NCBI GenBank assembly: GCA_035290885.1
Contig: DATDTL010000018.1
Coordinates: 1-21,435 of the forward strand
Origin: JACQID01 sp035290885
Lineage (GTDB): Archaea; Aenigmatarchaeota; Aenigmatarchaeia; GW2011-AR5
Direction: 5' to 3'
DNA: 21,435 bases
Below are positions 20,539-21,435 of the stretch, in pieces (position 1 is the stretch's first letter; every line of letters starts with the position of its first letter). A program made the position numbers and the translations under genes. The notes beneath the pieces were generated by a model, which saw only the letters and a list, made by a program, of their open reading frames with translations, searched no databases and had not been told where the DNA came from.

Positions 20539-21435
20539 ATGGGGCAAATCACTAATTTAGTCTTCGTTGCTTGCATTCTCATTGCTTCTGTATCATCGGC
20601 CTCGCTCCTTGACGGCATAAGAGACGCACTATCGGGCTTTGGCAATCCGACCGGCAAAGTCACGTGCGGCGACGTGTGCTACGGGCCTTACAGCACATTC
20701 ACTTGCCCCTCGGACAGCATCTGCGCGTACGATGACCGCGACAATGCATACTGCGCGAAGAGCAGCGCGTGCACTGCGACGGCTACTACGACGACAACGC
20801 CATCGTGCACATCGGGATATTATTGCGACCATGGCCATAAATTATACAGGACGATAAGCTGCGAGCCAGTAGACCTTGGCGCATGCGCCGGCGGATGCAA
20901 CGAGGCGACAGGACAGTGTAATCCTGCCACGACAACCACAACAATCCTGAGCTGCAACGACTATTCTTCTGTGGGCACAAGATGCATGCTCAGCCCCTGC
21001 TCAACGTATAACGACTGCTCTACAACAAGCGCGTGCTCGTGCTACAGCTACGCGTGCGCCGGGACGTGCACGACGAAGGCGACGACTACGACATATTCAA
21101 CCCCTGCTGCAACGACAACTACAGCCGCGCCATCATGCGCTTCGGGATATTATTGCAACGGAGCAAGGAGATTCTACAAAACAATAACTTGCGGTTCCGT
21201 TGACCTTGGCGCATGCGCTAACGGGTGCGATGCCGCGACAGGGCAATGCATGGCAGTGCCCAGTACAACGACTACAACGCTTTCAAGCTCGGTTGCCGCC
21301 AGAAACACAGAATGCGCGTCACGCGCCACGTCATGCACGGGCTGCACGACATATTTGCTTTGCGGCTGGTCCGCGACCCAAAGGAAATGCCTAAGCGCAG
21401 GAATACCGAGCTCCACAACCCAGTCGGAAGACGGC
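20539..21435 (+). CDS. Cys-rich secreted protein with Thr linkers and duplicated module (3' end cut)
   Basis: ATG 20539 opens a frame of 299 codons that runs off the window. A signal peptide (about 1-22, ending SSASL) is followed by Cys-rich segments joined by Thr-run linkers (TTTTT at about 83-87, 131-135, 182-185, 192-195 and 243-247). One module occurs twice, residues 90-127 and 200-237. Its six cysteines (90, 96, 108, 116, 120, 127 and 200, 206, 218, 226, 230, 237) have identical spacing, and 26 of 40 positions are identical including GYYC and VDLGACA. The Thr linkers are probably O-glycosylated and recall those of the pilin-like proteins at 11964 and 13549. It begins 4 bp after the methylthiotransferase. 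Likely an adhesin or envelope protein. Confidence 0.85.
   Translation, partial: MGQITNLVFVACILIASVSSASLLDGIRDALSGFGNPTGKVTCGDVCYGPYSTFTCPSDSICAYDDRDNAYCAKSSACTATATTTTTPSCTSGYYCDHGHKLYRTISCEPVDLGACAGGCNEATGQCNPATTTTTILSCNDYSSVGTRCMLSPCSTYNDCSTTSACSCYSYACAGTCTTKATTTTYSTPAATTTTAAPSCASGYYCNGARRFYKTITCGSVDLGACANGCDAATGQCMAVPSTTTTTLSSSVAARNTECASRATSCTGCTTYLLCGWSATQRKCLSAGIPSSTTQSEDG

Noticed and set aside
1..21435. tRNA, rRNA genes or CRISPR arrays
   Set aside because: By eye I found no tRNA-like T-loop and acceptor combination, no rRNA conserved segments and no regularly spaced repeats. A covariance-model scan would be decisive.

Overview
The window is archaeal chromosomal DNA. Diagnostic genes are CDP-archaeol synthase (carS), a FEN1-type flap endonuclease with a C-terminal PIP box, elongation factor aEF1B, Pth2-type peptidyl-tRNA hydrolase, TruD and an e-MtaB/CDKAL1-type methylthiotransferase. 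Many genes look leaderless, with a TATA-like box about 25-27 bp upstream of the start codon. Short intergenic gaps, compact enzymes, MKG-type N-termini and Thr-run linkers in Cys-rich surface proteins suggest a DPANN lineage (Micrarchaeota, Diapherotrites or Aenigmarchaeota-like). That placement is inference, not proof.

Layout. (1) 1-4428: mostly minus-strand membrane, lipid and RNA genes. They are a family 2 glycosyltransferase cut by the window edge, an overlapping operon of CDP-alcohol phosphatidyltransferase, pth2 and truD, a divergent VTT/DedA-like membrane protein, and carS. (2) 4555-12353: a long plus-strand run of twelve tightly packed genes. All encode proteins with one N-terminal hydrophobic segment; the larger ones carry Cys-rich extracytoplasmic domains. 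I recognise no family for the large ones. Two pairs of micro-proteins (34+48 and 45+40 aa) each precede large proteins. A paralogue of the last gene lies at 13549-14049. (3) 12354-16594: an unstable region interrupting and following that cluster. It has transposon-end-like inverted repeats, an antitoxin-like gene with a frameshifted GNAT toxin-like gene, a frameshifted secreted protein, an intact fen gene, a decayed antitoxin-like gene and several strong hairpins, one of them split by a miniature insertion. (4) 16595-17385: a two-gene Fe-S operon, a three-cysteine ferredoxin followed by a DUF1858-IscA fusion. (5) 17575-21435: a membrane-anchored dockerin protein, aEF1B, the e-MtaB gene and a Cys-rich, Thr-linker secreted protein that runs off the end.

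How the genes may work together. CarS makes CDP-archaeol, the substrate that the CDP-alcohol phosphatidyltransferase would convert to a phospholipid. TruD, Pth2, aEF1B and e-MtaB serve tRNA modification and translation. The surface cluster is the candidate undescribed system: co-transcribed, single-anchor, disulfide-rich proteins, several with an MKG(Q) N-terminus like archaeal class III (prepilin) signals, perhaps forming one envelope complex or pilus-like structure. No assembly ATPase or platform protein is visible here. Three divergent gene pairs have start codons 50-52 bp apart with a single AT box midway, suggesting shared bidirectional promoters.
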